From Rotaria sordida (Eukaryota > Rotifera > Eurotatoria > Philodinida > Philodinidae), in assembly GCA_905250125.1 (NCBI GenBank), contig CAJNOL010001409.1:1-64000 (forward strand): 64,000 bases of DNA, read 5' to 3'. Below, one piece after another: positions 34,721 to 48,331 of the stretch. Both the position numbers and the translations under genes were made by a program. The notes under the pieces are model-generated. The model was not told the origin of the DNA. It made no database searches and saw only the letters and a list, made by a program, of their open reading frames with translations. Within the stretch, counting starts at the first letter, position 1. Each line of letters starts with the position of its first letter.

Positions 34721-35537
34721 CTTCGCATGTAAGTAAAGGGCAGGTGAACAATGCTGATACGCACACCCACATCCTAATACTGGCAGCATGAGTGAGGTAT
34801 GAAAAAACATCAAAGAGAAGAAGCGCGATTAATTAGTAGCTTTCGAACAGTTTTCACGTAAGTTACTGTGTGATATCTTCGAAAAGAATACTTTTCTTTT
34901 TTTGTTACAAAAACACAACTGTGACATTAACATAGTCATTTCGCAACGTCTCTAATTTATTTCTAGACTTTCATTTGATGGCAAACTCTAGTATTGAATA
35001 GTTCTATTTCTTTTCAAAAGAAATTTTCTTCTATATTCATCTTTCATTTGTCTAGTCGATCTGAAAACAATTCATTTAACTATTTAGATAATATCAAAAA
35101 TAACAAATCGATTGCATGTATTATAATTTATTCTTCGTCCTTTATTTGTAATAACAACTGAGAGAAAGAGAAAGAATGCAAACGAATGATAATATGAGAA
35201 GAAAGTGAAGAAGAAGAAGAAGAGAAAAAAAAAACTAAACGGAGAAAAAAAAATAATATAATGTTTTTTTTTCGTTTGTTCATCGAATATTTAAGTATAT
35301 CCGATTTTGCTCGAAAAAAAAAAAGAAGAAATTAATGTTAAATATAATTAAACAAATAAAGAAAAGCTAAACCAACGGACAATACGTTTATTGACATAAA
35401 CTGAGAAAGAAACGCGACGACACAAAAAAAGAAAAAGATGATCAAATTTGAAAAACGAGAAAAAAGAAAAAAGAAATAAGCTTGTTATGCAAGCATTCAT
35501 CACAATATCTTGTTTTTATCGTCAAGTCTTTTTTTTT

Positions 35538-38500
35538 TTAATCTACTTTTATGACAGAATAGATTATACGAACAAACCAGAAACAAGCAAGAAATCCGAT
35601 TGTACCTTTAGAAAAAATAAATAAATAAATAAATAATTCTTTTATAACATTTATTTCAACTTACCTGTAAATAAAAATAAAATAACTGTAAGCATAATTG
35701 TATAACCAAAATAAAGAAATGTTGATGCTCCATCGGATATTTCTAATTTTGTTGAAAAATAATAAATTGAATAGAGAAAAAAATAAACAGCAGTAAAACC
35801 CGATGTTAAAAATGATCGCCACCACCAATTATAATCCTAGAAAATTAAATTAAATATTTCTTCTTTATAAAACAAAAATTAAAATCTTACTTCAGCACAT
35901 AAATGAAAATAACAAAGAAGAATTGTTGTTTCGGAACATGTTATTATCAGAATAATATAAACGACAAGTAAAAATCCAAAAAAGTAATAATATTGATGAG
36001 CCCTTCATATATTTATCAATATTAATTAAAATAATAAAAAAAAAAAGAAAGAAAAATATTTACCAAATACTGTTCAAAATAAAGAATAGTTGAATGAATA
36101 TACAACCAAATGGTAGAATACCACCCATTAAAATACCTTAAATAATAAATTAAATTCTATCATTCAATTCTTATTTTGTAAAACACGATGAATAATCTCC
36201 ACCTGGATACTCTCCACGTCACAGACCGTGTATATCAATAAGGTCTTCTTCTAATTTATGAACTACTTCCTTATTGCATTTCTCAAGGATTTAGTAAAAG
36301 TATGGTGAAGAAACATATCCCGAAATAGAGGTAGAATTAAACAATGTCAGGGACGGCGCGAAGAGGTCCAAGCAGGAGGGGGATACCCTCGAAAATCGGA
36401 GCCTTCAATCCCAAAAGGTCAAAATTGAAGAGCAAAAAAAAGACGTTCTCACACGAACTTAGATTATTGATGTAGTTCAAAAAATCTAAAGAATCGAAAA
36501 AAAATAGTAGAATAGATTTCTTCAAACTTAGAGTTTTGCCAAATTTAGGGTAAATTGTCTACTGTATTTCTCCAAAATCGGAGAAAATTGTTTATTGTAT
36601 TTCTCCAAAATCGGAGAAAACTGTTTATTGTATTTCTCCAAAATCGGAGAAAATTGTTTATTGCGGTTCTCCAAAATCGGAGAAAATTGTGTACAGTAGT
36701 TCTCCAAAATCGGAGAAAATTGTCTACTGTAGTTCTCCGAAATCGGAGAAAACTGTTTATTGTAATTCTCCAAAATCGGAGAAAATTGTATATTGCGGTT
36801 CTCCAAAATCGGAGAAAACTATTTATTGTAGTTCTCCAAAATCGAAGAAAATTGTTTATTGTGGTTCTCCAAAATCGGAGAAAATTGCCCAACAAGTGTC
36901 TATAAACATGAATTTTCTCTAAATTCAGAGAGAATTGTCTACAGTTCTCCAAAATCGGAGAAAATCGCCTAATGATCCCGCAAATTTGGAGAAAATTGGC
37001 ACTACCAAAATTTTCAAATTCGGAGAAAGCTCCATTCAAAATTTTCCGAAACAGGTGGGGGGTGACCCCCCCTATCCCCCTCCCCCCGGTCGCGCCGTCC
37101 CTGAACAATGTTCCTGTGATTAGCAACAGCAACCAAGATCATGTTTCACATTTTAAATTGTGCGAACAATTGTTCTTTTTTTTATTGTACCTGGTATTGG
37201 TTTTGTATATAAAGTTTGTTCAGGAACTTGACGTGGAATCTGATTCGTACGAACAGGATTCTCTGAAACCTTGATTTGAGGAAAAAAAGAAGAAGAAGAA
37301 GATTGTTCAAAAAAAGAAACATAATTTTCTTTTCTTACTGGTCGTTTAAAACCAAGATAAGCACCAATAAATACTAATGGTGTTGATACACAAAACCAGA
37401 GTGCAAGTAATGCTAAAAATGTTGTAAATGGAATAGCTGCTGAACTACCATTTGCCCAAAGAACAAGATTTAAAACGAAGAAGATACCAAAAATGAAACT
37501 AAAATACAAAAAAAAAAAAAAAAAATTAGAAAAACAAAAAAATAATTATTCATATCATACCCAGGACATGCAACAGCTGTCATTAAAACATTCTTCTTCC
37601 ATCTTTCACCACCAAACACTAATACATATAAAATAATAAAACAAATATCAAATCAAAATATAATAAAATATCTTACTTTTATATAAACGAGCTGATGTAT
37701 AACCAGCTGGTGTACCCAACAGAACATAACAAACGATAGCACCTATTCGAAATAAATTAAGAAATACAAAAACAAATTAAACAAAAGTCTTACAAGTCAT
37801 CAAAGCACCACGACTTGCTGGTGAAAGAAAACCAAGACAAGCAAAAACTAAAAACAAAAAAAAAAAAAAGAATCATGAATAATAAAATAAATAATATCTT
37901 ACTTAAAGTAATTAATGACATAATTGCAATTTGAACACCATTACCAATAAGAACAGCAAGAAGCATGCCTTTTTGTGGTGGTCGAAATACATCACCATGA
38001 ACTCTATTATTATACAAAATACATAAGAACAAACAATTTACTTTTCTATTTAGAAAATAATGATGATTATAACAATATTTAGGAGTAAAAATAAAACAAA
38101 ACAATTTTATTGATCAAAATCTCAAACAGGATATGCAATGTTGGTGTAAATACTGACAGTGATTGATCGTCAATATGCTTTGTTTTTTGTAACAGTGTGC
38201 TAGAGTGTTTTAGTCCATCTGTATACTCAAATAAATTGCATATTCCTTAAAAAAGTCTTTAGAAATTGAAACACACCAAAAGTATCAAATCTCTTCAATA
38301 TAATTTTTTGTGCTGATTCATTTCATTTAGAAATGAAGTTCTGATGATTAAAATATTTAAATACAAATTCATTGTTTTTGTTATGATAATACAAAGAAAT
38401 CGATTGTTTCTCAACAATGAAATAATGCAATGCTTGAATGATCCAGAAATTGTGAACTGAAATTTCTTCACTTTGATCTGCTTGAAAATATCTCAGACAA

Positions 38501-41500
38501 GCCATAATAATGATTAGAATTTTGTACTCTCTTTGAGAAATTTTTCTCGGAGAAGAGAAACTAGTTTTAGACACGTAAAAATAATTCGATCCGTACCCTC
38601 TGAGCACATCACTGATCGCTACGGCATTAGCTATAAAATTAACAAATCTTCTTTGGAATTTACAATAATTTTTTGTTATATGTATTCAAGTATCTACAGT
38701 TATTTTGTCGAAATCAAATGAGACTAAACTGAGTTTCTACAAAATAGTAAAAAAAAAACAAAAAGTTTACCTTCGGAACAATACGAGTCTGACACTTGTC
38801 ATAAACAATCTCAAGGATAACAATCTTGAACACTTTTCAATGTCATTCATTTATGATTATTTTCATTTCGGAGAAGAAATTAAGATTTCATTCTAGTTAG
38901 AATTCTATAGACAATTCTTTTACAAAAATTGGATAATAATCATCCATATCACACTAAAATATGGAACATTGATCATAGTCATATGATCAACCGTTATCTA
39001 GTAATATACAGAGAGCATCTTTTTAATGAAGAATTAGAAGGTCCATGACCAATATGTGATATCGAGAAATTAAATCTGTACAATGAAATTACCGTGAATA
39101 ATAAACATCAATCAAATAGTTGTTTTTAACATTTTATACTTTATTGATATGGATGATTATTATTCAATTTAGTAAAAATTAATTTCTCCGAAATGAATAT
39201 AGCCATGAATGTACTCGAGATTGTTATCTTTAAGACTCTTTATCTGCTCATTGACAGTGTTAGCCTTATATTGTCTCGAAGGTAAACTTCTTTTTTTTTT
39301 GCTCGATATTTTAATTTTAAAAAATAGCTGTAGATGCACAATCAACAAACGAAAGTTAACTGTACATCAAAATGAGATAAAAGTTTAGGTTTTGATGATC
39401 TTTCGAATGTATAAAAAAACAAAAGCTTGTTAGTACAGCTATTTGAGAGTTGAAATACGAAACTCACACGTTCATTAAACAAAATATAAAATCTCTAAAG
39501 TCTTTTTCAACGATAATCGATTTTCAACAAATCTTATGTTTTTTTCGTGTCGAACAGAAATTCTTTTTTTAGTTTGTCCTGCGACTATTCGTATGGTATT
39601 TGTTTTCTTTTCATAATTTATTATGGTTAGCATAATCATTGATTTTAATAGACAAAAATAAGCTTGTCGTACACATTCTTTATATTTACAATAGATCTTA
39701 ACGATCTATTATGTATCTCGATGAACTTTTAACTAAGAATGCAAGGGTGACGATAACTACCCTAATTGGTACCTGATTTTTCGAAATTTTGAAAAAATGA
39801 TTATAGATTGAAATTTCCTGAGATCAAAACTTTATGAAAAATCCTTTTCTTTTCAAAAAAATACTCTCTCTCTCTGTATTCGAGTCAGGAAAATCGCTCA
39901 CGCTCGTGAGTATGAGGTGTATACACCGAAAGTGGTGATTCACCATCATCGCTGTATCCCTAATTTTAAACATAGTTGCTAGGAACACCCGCAAAGATCT
40001 TGATTTAAACTTTTATTCTCTATTATTTTCTTCGAAAATATACGTGAGTTCTACAAAATCAAAAATTCGAATTTTGATCAGTACACTCTAAGATGATCCT
40101 CGATATTATCATTTAAATACTAACTCAAAGTCAAGCTATTACAAAAGAAAAAAAAATAAATTCTTACAATTTCCAACCAAATTCTTCTTGTGCATCATCC
40201 TATATAAAACAAAAAATAAAATATTTGTCTTTTTTTTGGAAACTCATTTCACTTACAGCATCAACCATTTGATTATATCGAGCAATATCTTTATGTAATG
40301 TACGTAATAATATCATAGCAACCATACCAGAAAGAAATAATACAATAACTAATGAATTTAATATTGAAAACCATTGAATACGTGTTTGTGGTAATGATTT
40401 TAATATATAATCCCATCGACTAGCCCAACGTATATCATTATTTTTAATAAATTTAACACTATATGTATATGGTATGTCAACATTTTTTGTTGATGATTGA
40501 AATGTAACTGGTTCACTACTACGATCACATTTCTCTGAATTTAAACTTGAAAAAAAAAAGAATTTATGAATAAGTATCATAATGATTTATCTTATTTATT
40601 AGAACCTGTTAACTTGTACTTTTGCTGCAATAATTCGACCACCATTTTCACCAAATGCACTTCCCCATGCTTCAGCTTGAAAAAAAAACAAATGAAATAA
40701 TTTCAATGAATATTTTTAAAAATCTCTTTTTTGTGTACTCAAAAAGTGAGTACACTCTAGAATCGGTCAGTGTGTCCGGCCGTCCGGCCGGCCGTCCGGC
40801 CGTTAACACGATAACTTTTGAAAGGAGAGTCCGATCACGATGAAATTTTCTACACAGTTTAGTCTTAACAATATCTCGGTCGAGTTCGAAGATGAGCATG
40901 ATCGACCGAGCTATTCGTGAGTTATTGCAAAAATAGTCATTTTTCCCTATGGCTTCCTATGCGAAAATCGACCGATCCCAGCTTTCGTAAACAACTTTTC
41001 CTATCATAGTTAAATAAAACCCCAACTATTATATACCATTCGATAGAGAATTTCACGAGCTACAAAATGGTATATAAAACATAAAGAAACAAGAAAGCTA
41101 ACTCACCTATTGCAAAGATAATTAAACGGAATTTGGTTTTGTTCTTGTCCACGCTCTAATTGATCTACAATTAGAGCTCTATCTTCCGATCATACAGATG
41201 ATAGTTCGAGGTTTTCTGGGGTGGAGAACTCGAATATGTGCTCCATTCGCCTCGAAATTCCATTGGTTGAGCAGTAACCAATAGCAATCAAGTTATAGGA
41301 AAAAAGACTTTCTTAGGGTAAATCAAGACGAAGAGTTCAAATCTGAGCTGTATTTACCCCAAATCCTATTGGTTGAGCAGTAGCCAATAGAAATCAAGTG
41401 TTTATAGAAAAAGTTTGCCAGGATAATTTTTATGTCTCCACATTCTAGGATGACTCATCTGCCTCATTCACTTTTTGAAGTACACATAACTCTCGGATTT

Positions 41501-42349
41501 AAATCCGAGGTTTCCACATTTATTTTTTTTTATATTTTACCTTCTCCACTATGATAAGTTATTTCAAAATCCAAATGATTAAATACATAAAATGTATCAT
41601 TTCGTCCATCACGAATATTACATGATTCTTTTGATTGACCACTTTTTGTAACATAACAACCAACAGGAAAACCACGTGAACAAAATTCTTGATTTTCCGT
41701 ATTTTTATAACATAATGTTACAGGCATATTATCAATAATCCAATGTTGTTGATAATTTAAAACCATGGCTTTCATTAAACGTTTAAGCATTTTTTGTTGT
41801 TGAATTTCACCTGGTCCAAATGTCTTTCGACATACAAAATGACAGTCTTCATCTTTAAGAAAATCAAACTAGAAAAAAAATATATATATATATATATACA
41901 AAGAAAAATTTCAATTAAAATATAAACTTTATAAGGTGATGGACGAATTCGTTCGCCAAATAAAACTTGACCAAGATTTTCTACTGGTGATGGTTCATCA
42001 ACAACAGAACAAAAACCAAAACTAAATTTTTGTAAAAGATAATTTTAAAAAAAAAACAAAATAATTTTCTTTTTTTGATTTATTCAAACATACTATGTAT
42101 ATTCATAAGGTAATACAGATTCAACTGAATCAAGACGATTGACAAACACTTCAACTTTTGGCTAAAGAGATATTTTAATAATAACAGATTAATATTTTTG
42201 TTTTTTTTTTCAAAACTAACTTTGCATTTCGAATCTGGTATAGGATTTCGACAGAATACATTCGGTGCCAATCCTGGTAAATAAAATGCATTTATTGATG
42301 ATAATAATAGTACTAGAAAAACGACAATCGAGCTTCTTATAACCATCAT
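35538..42349 (-). CDS. Nonaspanin (TM9SF2/4-like), 673 aa, sixteen exons
   Basis: Exons (minus strand) 42349-42221, 42161-42094, 42021-41928, 41868-41541, 40675-40606, 40545-40257, 40199-40168, 38003-37903, 37847-37794, 37742-37677, 37618-37561, 37498-37191, 36136-36064, 36002-35891, 35836-35665 and 35605-35538 join in phase throughout. TM9SF proteins are nine-pass Golgi/endosome proteins involved in sorting of membrane cargo. Visible hallmarks: signal peptide ([20 protein letters not shown]), [43 protein letters not shown] at the first membrane helix, [29 protein letters not shown] and [14 protein letters not shown]. The C-terminus ends KVD, the family's COPI/Golgi retention signal. Length matches the family. 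Three introns (36137-37190, 38004-40167, 40676-41540) have been enlarged by repeats. No stops or frameshifts. Confidence 0.97.
36348..37103. mobile_element. hAT-like MITE, 756 bp, carrying a minisatellite
   Basis: Ends CAGGGACGGCGCG / CGCGCCGTCCCTG are perfect 13-bp inverted repeats, flanked by the 8-bp duplication AACAATGT (36340-36347 and 37104-37111). It sits in the intron between exons 12 and 13 of the TM9SF gene. Its ends differ from those of the 22388 element beyond CAGGG, so it is a different family. No transposase. Confidence 0.9.
36555..36893. repeat. 33-bp minisatellite with palindromic core
   Basis: About ten tandem 33-bp units, each holding TTCTCCAAAATCGGAGAA, in which TTCTCC and GGAGAA pair around a 6-bp loop. 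Degenerate units continue to about 37010. Every reading frame through the array is open because the unit is 11 codons long, which explains the overlapping open frames on both strands. Confidence 0.9.
38745..39300. repeat. Fold-back repeat in TM9SF intron 7
   Basis: 38745-38885 and 39170-39300 are inverted copies (shared AAGTTTACCTTCG, GATAACAATCT and TTCATTTCGGAGAA), about 130 bp per arm with a spacer of about 285 bp. The rest of the 2164-bp intron shows no gene. Confidence 0.65.
40733..41487. repeat. Probable DNA element in TM9SF intron 4
   Basis: Opens with the hairpin GTGTACTC-N7-GAGTACAC and ends CACTTTTTGAAGTACAC, roughly the inverse of the start. Near the left end is a GC-rich tract of GTCCGGCC units, followed by ACACGATAACTTTTGAAAG. 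Two direct copies of ATTGGTTGAGCAGTARCCAA occur near 41260 and 41367. Target duplication not identified, so the limits are approximate. Confidence 0.5.
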
Positions 42350-43172
42350 TATGATTATTTTTATCTGAACAAAAAAAAAAAAAAAAGGAAAATAATAAAA
42401 TTTTAGAAGAGTTAAATTAATAGAGTTACGAAAAATTACAATTCACAACTCATAAAATAGAAAAAATAGTCAGTTAAAATAGAAGTATTACTCAAAAGAA
42501 AAATCAAGCTATTTCGTCCTTTACATTTCTCCTTCAACTTGTATGCATTACTGCATACAACTCGTTCCGATTGTCGCACCTCTATGAAATACAACCACGG
42601 TGGGCAATGAAATCAAAAAAAAAAAAGAAAAGGAAAAAAGAAATGCAATGAAAAAGAAAATGGAGAGACTGAAAGGAAAAAAAAAACTACAGAAGCAAAG
42701 CAAATGCTCGATTGCTTACAACCCATCTAAAATGTTTGTTAGACGTGTATTTTTTTCTTTCTTTCTCATTAATTTTTACAAGCTATAGTTATATAATAAA
42801 TTTTGGATTCTTTTTGTTTTATGAACAATATTTATATTTTTTCAAAAAAAATAATTTCTGAACTTTTGATCGATGTTTGATAAAACAAAAAAACAAATAT
42901 TCCTATCATAAAACAAAAAAAAAATCATCAGTGCACAATATTTCAAAACAAAATAAACAGAATATTATTAGACCAATCAATAAACACACAGAGGACTAAC
43001 ATACACTGATATGTCTGTACAGTCAACCAATCAGTAAAGTAATAGTGTGTCAAGTCGTCATGTCAACATAAGTGAATTTTTTTTCTCAATAAACAATAAA
43101 TTTTTTTATGATTATTCATTATCTCATATTAATAGAAATTATTTTTTGAATATGATCGATCAACATTTTTAA

Positions 43173-43364
43173 GGTACTAGTGGAGTTTGAGCACACTCCC
43201 ATTATTTATTTCATAGAACAGAAAAGAAAATTTATTGGATAATAAGCACACTGAGTATCAAGTGACAGATCTCGCTTGATACTGGGTGTGCTTATTATTT
43301 AATAATTTTTTTTTCCTGTTCTTTGAAATAAACAATGAGGGTGTGCTCAAACTGCATTTGTACC
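43173..43364. mobile_element. 192-bp palindromic MITE
   Basis: Opens GGTACTAGTGGAGTTTGAGC and closes with GCTCAAACTGCATTTGTACC. The arms pair over most of their length around a short loop near 43265. Confidence 0.75.
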
Positions 43365-43726
43365 CATTGATGACCAATTAGAAAATTCCTTCTTCTCATC
43401 TGAAAGACTATGCATGTATCTATCGATGAAAAAAATATATTGATCTTTAGATTGAAGTATATTGAAAGAAAATTTATTCGAAATTCGATCATTAGCAAAA
43501 AAATATCAATTTTGAGAAAAATGCAAAACAATGTTTGTTTTTTTTAATTAGCCTTCCTATTATTAAATAAAACTGAAGTAAAGCCTAAATATATTAGATG
43601 CCAATCGAAGCTCTTATTGATGAATATTAAATTATCCTCATATGAGGCATATCACGATAGATGGCGCGAACTACAATTGTCTTTATATCTGTTATACCAT
43701 CGATCAACATGATAAAGATAGAATAT

Positions 43727-44092
43727 GGGACAAAATTTAGGTTTCTGTGCACTCCAAATTTCTCCACCATTTTAAATAGTAGAAAATTCGGGTTGGTGTC
43801 AAAATGAAGACAAAGATTAGTTCTACAACTCAACAGAAGCCGATCGTTCGATTTCTTCTTAGCTTATGTTCCTAGAAAACTCTTCGGATGAAATGCAGAA
43901 TACTTAGAAGGGAGTAGGTCTATAACAATTAGTTTTTTTATACAAATTAATAGGGAAATCGAAAAATCCAGCTCTGTTAAGTTGTAGAGCTAATTTTGTG
44001 CTTTCATTTTGATATCAAGCCGAGCTTTCTACCGTTTAAAATGACGAAAAAATCTGTGATGCACGAAAACGTAAAAACCAATGTAATATCCT
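43727..44092. repeat. Fold-back repeat, about 120-bp arms
   Basis: The left arm (AAATAGTAGAAAATTCGGGTTG; ATTAGTTCTACAACTCAACAG) and right arm (CTGTTAAGTTGTAGAGCTAAT; CAAGCCGAGCTTTCTACCG) are diverged reverse complements. No coding content. Confidence 0.6.
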
Positions 44093-44714
44093 TAAATCTC
44101 ATCATAAAATCAATAAACTATAATGTATTCGAGAGTAGACACTTTGCTCTATCTAACAAGCTATAAATCACAAAACTCATACATTTGGCTAAAATTGATT
44201 TTTTCTGAGGGAAAGTTTCCTTAAAATACTTTTTGATTAGTCATTAGTTCTCTAGTAAAAATCATCATTTTAAAACTACAATTTAAAAATATTCTGATTA
44301 TTAATTTGTATACAAAAAATTTTCCATAATTAAGAAGTCAATATTCATAATGTTTTTATATATAACCAGATGCAGTGAGGAGGAAAACACTACAAGTTAC
44401 AACAGAAATCATATTTTAGATATGCATTTGTTGTTTTCAATATTCAATTCGAACAATTTTCGATATAATTTCTTGCTACACGGCGCATTCCTTTTCTTAT
44501 TTCAACAGTTAAAGAATCATAGGTTTCATAGTCATCGATAATTGTTTATAAAATACACGAAATTTTCTTTCGACTGTACCAATGATTTCTAATGTGATTT
44601 TATCGTCGAAGAGCCGTTGACCTTCAGATTGAGAATAAATTCAATATAATTTTCATATGATAAAAATATTTCACTGAGTTTAAAGGTAATTAAATACAAA
44701 TAAAGTGTATGATT

Positions 44715-44819
44715 ATTAGTGTCCTGCGGGAATAGTATTAAGTCGAAGTTAATCCGATATTACATTGTTGAGGAATAGATTTCGAGAATTGGAAGAAGTC
44801 GCTCCTACAGGACACTAAT
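44715..44819. mobile_element. 105-bp MITE
   Basis: Inverted ends ATTAGTGTCCTGCGGG / CTCCTACAGGACACTAAT (12 bp exact, then partial). Too short to code. Superfamily not assigned. Confidence 0.6.
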
Positions 44820-45200
44820 GATTGTGTTACTTAAAAGTCTTTTAAGAGCAATCTTTTTTTTTTCGTAATATCTAAACATTAAACGATTGAATTGTGCTTT
44901 AAGGAATTCAAATAATTGATATTTTTTAATTTATTTTCTTTTTCATAATTTTTATTTTTATTATAATGAAAATGAAAGATTGACATTGGATCTTTCCTTG
45001 TCTACTGTGATAACCAATGACAAAATAGATCATAATCATTGATAAGTCTTTTTAATCTTTCAATATATTAAACATGTTTTATAGTTTCATTTTACTGATT
45101 ATACAGCACACGGCTTGATTATACGAGACGAAAAAACAAATCTGAGAAGAATCATTCATATTAAATTTCCTAAGGTCACAAAATATGATAGAAACTTAGA

Positions 45201-45277
45201 AGCAGGAATTCAGTGCTCGGATCTGGTTGCCGGCTCTGTCAGCAACTAGAAAAATCTGGCTACACTGGATTCCTGCT
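45201..45277. repeat. 77-bp hairpin
   Basis: AGCAGGAATTCAGTG and CACTGGATTCCTGCT are inverted copies, with CCAGA/TCTGG-type pairing inside. A second, smaller hairpin (CGGAGTTT / AAACTCCG) follows directly. Confidence 0.55.
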
Positions 45278-46020
45278 ACGGAGTTTTTTTTAGGAAGAAA
45301 CTCCGTCTTTCTGACGGAAGTTCGTCAGAATTATTGTCATTTGAGAAAATACAACCATTGTTAATCTCGCTGTTACTCATAGTCACAATGATATCGTCAT
45401 ATATTTTTTTTCATCAATAGTATATTCGAAGAGTTATATTATAAGTTGAATGTTTCTAATGCACAGTTTGGTCAACATCCATTGATATAGTTGAAAATTA
45501 TAAGATCATTTATTTGAATGATAAGAATAAAAACATTTTTCAAATAAACCATGTTTCTTCACTTGTACTACACTGTAAAAGAAATGCAGAATAATACACC
45601 CTCACTATTCGTTTTGTTACCATTACATAAACATTGTCAAGGATTTGCTACGAGTCACAAACTCTCGGCAACAACAACATTACTGGTTGATTTTGACTTG
45701 TATTACGATGATGTGACAAGAAAGATGAAGAATATTGTTTCAATGAGTTATTTTTATCGGGATGAAGCTCGATCTGTCACTGATCGAATGAGATTTGTGT
45801 TACGTACCTGTCGTATAATGTGCTAGAGAGAATTTATAATGAATAATATTTAGGGTTTATTTCTTTGTGTTCGTCTCTTGAAGAGCCTTTTATATTTACT
45901 GATAGTGTTCCACATCTTCATATTTCATGTTTACTTTTTCATACAAATATGCAATCAAATAATAATAATAAATAGATTTTAATACTACGAAACTACCGAA
46001 TGCGGTATAAAGATTGCGAT

Positions 46021-46312
46021 ATTTAGTATTTTGCAAATATCTCAGCAGAGGTCAATCGTATAATCTTGATTCTTTCTTTAAAAGATACGCCGTGAAAAGC
46101 TCTACAAAAATTATAAGAAGAAATCCCAATTGACTGGTTCTAATGGTGTATCCCTATATTCAAAATGAATATAGAAGAGACCATCAGAACACAAGTCAAT
46201 AGGGATTTTTTTTTCTTACAATTTTTGTAGAACTTTTCACGGCGTATCCTTTTAAAGAAAGAATCAAGATTTTACGATTGATCTTTGCTGAGATATTTGC
46301 AAAATACTAAAT
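46021..46312. mobile_element. 292-bp near-perfect hairpin MITE
   Basis: ATTTAGTATTTTGCAAATAT at the left is mirrored at the right; the arms (about 120 bp each) match with only a few mismatches, including the run GATACGCCGTGAAAAG. High arm identity suggests a young copy. Confidence 0.8.
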
Positions 46313-46856
46313 GTTGTAATCATTCAAATGAATATGTAAGCGATGATATCCAAGATCTTGTTTATAATTACTTGCTATTCAATTCTCATTATCGAATTCA
46401 GATATAATAATATAAGTTTGAATATTAGTCATTTCTTTAGCCGTAGGCATACATTCACATCCTCTACTGATGTCAATATGTTATGATAAATGAATCACGA
46501 GCATAAATAATATTTATTTTCGGATAGTATCATTCGTCTAAAATATAAATATATGATGTAGTTTATTTGTTTGTTTGTAGTCTATTGTTATTAGAACTTT
46601 TAACTCTATTGAAAAGTATCTGTAGACATTTCAACAATAATAATAGGTATTATTATTGCATATCCAGAAATTAAATTTTCGATTTATTTTATATACTATT
46701 CAAGTTTTCTAAGTCAATTTTTGTTTTCATCAAATATTTTTCTTTTTCTTTAATCATCTCGAAATAAATATGTCAAATTTATTTTCGAATATTCGTATAG
46801 ACAACAAAACAAAAAAAAAATAAAAAGTCGCTTCATGAAATGTCACTTCATATCAA

Positions 46857-48297
46857 TTAAATAACTCGAAACATTTCACTTAATGAATTGCTTGTTGGTA
46901 AATTTGGAGCTGTTGAACTTTTAGCTACTTTCTTTGGATCAACTGGTATTGGACCTATTGGTACTCGAACTCGTAAATTTTGATTTTGTTGAGGACGTTG
47001 TTGGTCTTGTTCTTGTTTAGGTTGTGCTGGAATCATTTGAACTGATTGTTGTTGTTTCGGTGGCGGTGGTGGTGGTGGTAATTGTTTTTGTTGAACAATT
47101 GGAGGATAAGGAATAGCTTTAGGTGCTGCTGCTGCTGCTGCTGCTGGTGCTGGTGTTGGTGGTTGAGGTAATTCAGGTGAAACTTCACGCATTGGTTGTG
47201 TTGTACCAGCTGTTTGAAGTGGTTGTGTACGAAAGAGCCATGGACTATCTATACTATTTTTTTCTACAATTGTCATTGCTAGAAATGGTACTCGACGAGC
47301 AATATCAAATAATTTTTCTTTGAATTACAAAAAAAAAAAGTTTTCGAAAAAATAAAACAAAACAAACAAACCTGGTTGAAGTTTACCACCTGATAAATGT
47401 CTTGTAAGACCTTCAAGACTTGGAGCATCTAAAGAATAAAACCAAAAATATATAGATATATATATAACTGCAGAAGATTAACAAAAAAAAAAAAAAATCT
47501 AATCAAATTTACGTGCAACAATTAAAATAGTTCCACCGGTTGTTTGATGTCGTTCAGTTATAATATCCATAATTGCTCGACATCGTTCATAATAATCAAG
47601 TTGACTATCATGCGGACGCATAAATGGCATTAATGATTGATATGATTTATCAATATTATATCCATTAGCTGCTAATTCATCTTTAGTCATAAAACATAAT
47701 GTACGTTTAAAATCATTTAAATAACATTCAAATAATCCTGGTTCCTATTTTTTTTTTTTTTTTTTTATAATTCAAAAATAATAGTTCATAGAATTGAAAA
47801 ATTTCCTATAAACTTACTAATTGCATTGGTATATTTTTTCGATTCATACCATTTAAAATACCATCAGCACTTTGAACACATCGTAATGATGGACTTGTGT
47901 AACAAATATCTGCTCCATATCCATTAAATAATAATGCTTTACCTGTTTTAAAAGCATGCATACGACCACGATTTGTTAATGGTACATCAATTACATAATG
48001 ATGTAAATAAGAACGCGTTGGTAATCTAAAATAAAAAACAATTATTTATTAAAAGAACAAACAAAAAAACGTATCATACGCATCAGGTAAATGTTCACTA
48101 AATCGTATATAACGACCATTTCGATCAAAACTTTTCTTTGACCAATCCGATCCTAAAACAGCATCAGCTCGTTCAGCATGACGAATAATTATAATTCGTA
48201 AGGGTTTCATAGCTGGTAAAATATGTCGATTAACTTGAGATATTGCTTGAGATTGTAAATCTGAATATGTTTCATTACCATATGAAACATATTGATT

Positions 48298-48331
<34 letters not shown>

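Noticed and set aside
36555-36893. CRISPR-like array (regular palindromic repeats)
   Set aside because: The units are contiguous with no unique spacers, in a eukaryotic intron, and within an hAT-like element.
36528-37132. Overlapping open frames on both strands encoding FSPILEN.. / LRFWRTT.. / QNRRKLF.. repeats
   Set aside because: All are produced by the 33-bp minisatellite, whose length is a multiple of three; no gene context, and the array lies inside a transposon in an intron.
42600-42788. Lys-rich open frame (KKKEKEKRNAMKKKMERL)
   Set aside because: Product of an A-rich low-complexity tract upstream of the TM9SF gene.
45551-45826. 91-codon plus-strand open frame starting at an ATG
   Set aside because: No family, no splice context and no conservation evidence; left out as unsupported.
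47499-47530. Loss of the second catalytic His in the histidine phosphatase (frame reads IVARKFD)
   Set aside because: This is read-through into an intron. Splicing at 47513/47428 restores IVAHAPS with the catalytic His.
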